Shown in pieces: positions 63,798 to 64,000 of a DNA stretch of 64,000 nt. The DNA is from Paenibacillus planticolens (GTDB taxonomy: Bacteria; Bacillota; Bacilli; Paenibacillales; NBRC-103111). Both the position numbers and the translations under genes were made by a program. The notes under the pieces are model-generated. The model searched no databases, was not told the origin of the DNA, and saw only the letters and a list, made by a program, of their open reading frames with translations. Where the stretch lies: assembly GCF_013141725.1 (NCBI RefSeq), contig NZ_WHNZ01000061.1, positions 62,001-126,000 of the forward strand, written 5' to 3'. Each line of letters opens with the position of its first letter. Position 1 is the first letter of the stretch.

Positions 63798-64000
63798 TTA
63801 TAAAATATATTGACTTAGATCTCTATTTTGAACAATACCGCTCAACTTTTCGCGCACATACTCCGGATTAATAACAAAGTTTTCCAATGTAATTTCAGGT
63901 GCTTCAAAGGAAAGATCCTCAAGTAATTTCTCCAAGATGGTATGCAAACGGCGAGCTCCGATATTTTCCGTGTTTTGATTAACTTCAACCGCGATTCGGG
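63798..64000 (-). CDS. hslU: ATP-dependent protease ATPase subunit HslU/ClpY, C-terminal end
   Basis: Partial; the gene enters from the right edge. The last 67 codons read on the minus strand include [20 protein letters not shown], then [10 protein letters not shown] and a C-terminus ending DLSQYIL, which is the sensor-2 region and the HslV-activating tail of HslU. The stop TAA is at 63798-63800. The hslU-codY order is the usual clpQ-clpY-codY arrangement. Confidence 0.92.
   Translation of the reverse strand, partial: RIAVEVNQNTENIGARRLHTILEKLLEDLSFEAPEITLENFVINPEYVREKLSGIVQNRDLSQYIL

Overview
The window is an uninterrupted, almost gapless stretch of core chromosome from an endospore-forming, flagellated Firmicute. 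The gene order is that of the Bacillus subtilis clpY-codY-fla/che-sigD-rpsB-...-polC-nusA-infB-...-pnp-spoVF-asd-dapG-dapA region. Several traits point to Paenibacillus or a close relative: an archaeal/eukaryotic-type prolyl-tRNA synthetase, a short EF-Ts, a TIGR02530-type gene between flgD and flgE, FapA after sigD, dut beside the M16 peptidase, and frequent TTG/GTG starts. The genus is inference. Every gene I support lies on the minus strand, so reading runs from high to low coordinates. I see no mobile element, tRNA, rRNA, prophage or CRISPR, and no gene-free stretch longer than about 265 bases.

Region 1 (64000 to 62750): the 3' end of hslU/clpY, then codY, a strong terminator, and the control region of the flagellar operon, which carries a CodY-box-like sequence and a Spo0A-box-like sequence.

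Region 2 (62749 to 31649): the fla/che superoperon, about 31 kb and 36 genes. In order of transcription it makes rod and MS ring (flgB, flgC, fliE, fliF), rotor and export ATPase (fliG, fliH, fliI, fliJ), hook parts (ylxF, fliK, flgD, TIGR02530 gene, flgE, swrD), motor switch (fliL, fliM, fliY, cheY), export gate (fliO, fliP, fliQ, fliR, flhB, flhA), placement GTPases (flhF, flhG), chemotaxis (cheB, cheA, cheW, cheC, cheD) and sigD. It ends with fapA and three less-known genes, then a terminator. Many stop/start codons overlap as ATGA, which implies translational coupling.

Region 3 (31600 to 18462): rpsB, tsf, pyrH, frr, uppS, cdsA, dxr, rseP, proS, polC. These cover translation factors, UMP kinase, undecaprenyl and phospholipid synthesis, isoprenoid synthesis, a site-2 protease and replication. 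Intrinsic terminators sit between several of these genes, breaking the cluster into sub-transcripts or attenuated units.

Region 4 (18400 to 5810): the rimP-nusA-ylxR-ylxQ-infB-rbfA-nrnA-truB-ribF translation/RNA operon, rpsO and pnp with their own control regions, and ylxY, a sporulation-type NodB-fold protein with a degenerate active site. The rimP leader has a consensus promoter followed by a terminator-like hairpin, which fits attenuation by NusA.

Region 5 (5702 to 1): the M16 peptidase mlpA, dut, and the spoVFA-spoVFB-asd-dapG-dapA operon for dipicolinate and diaminopimelate synthesis, preceded by a very good match to a sigma-K promoter.

I found no clearly new multi-gene system. The items most worth a second look are regulatory (nusA leader, CodY/Spo0A boxes at flgB, sigma-K promoter of spoVF, serial terminators), plus the degenerate YlxY active site and the small unknown proteins at the end of the fla/che operon.
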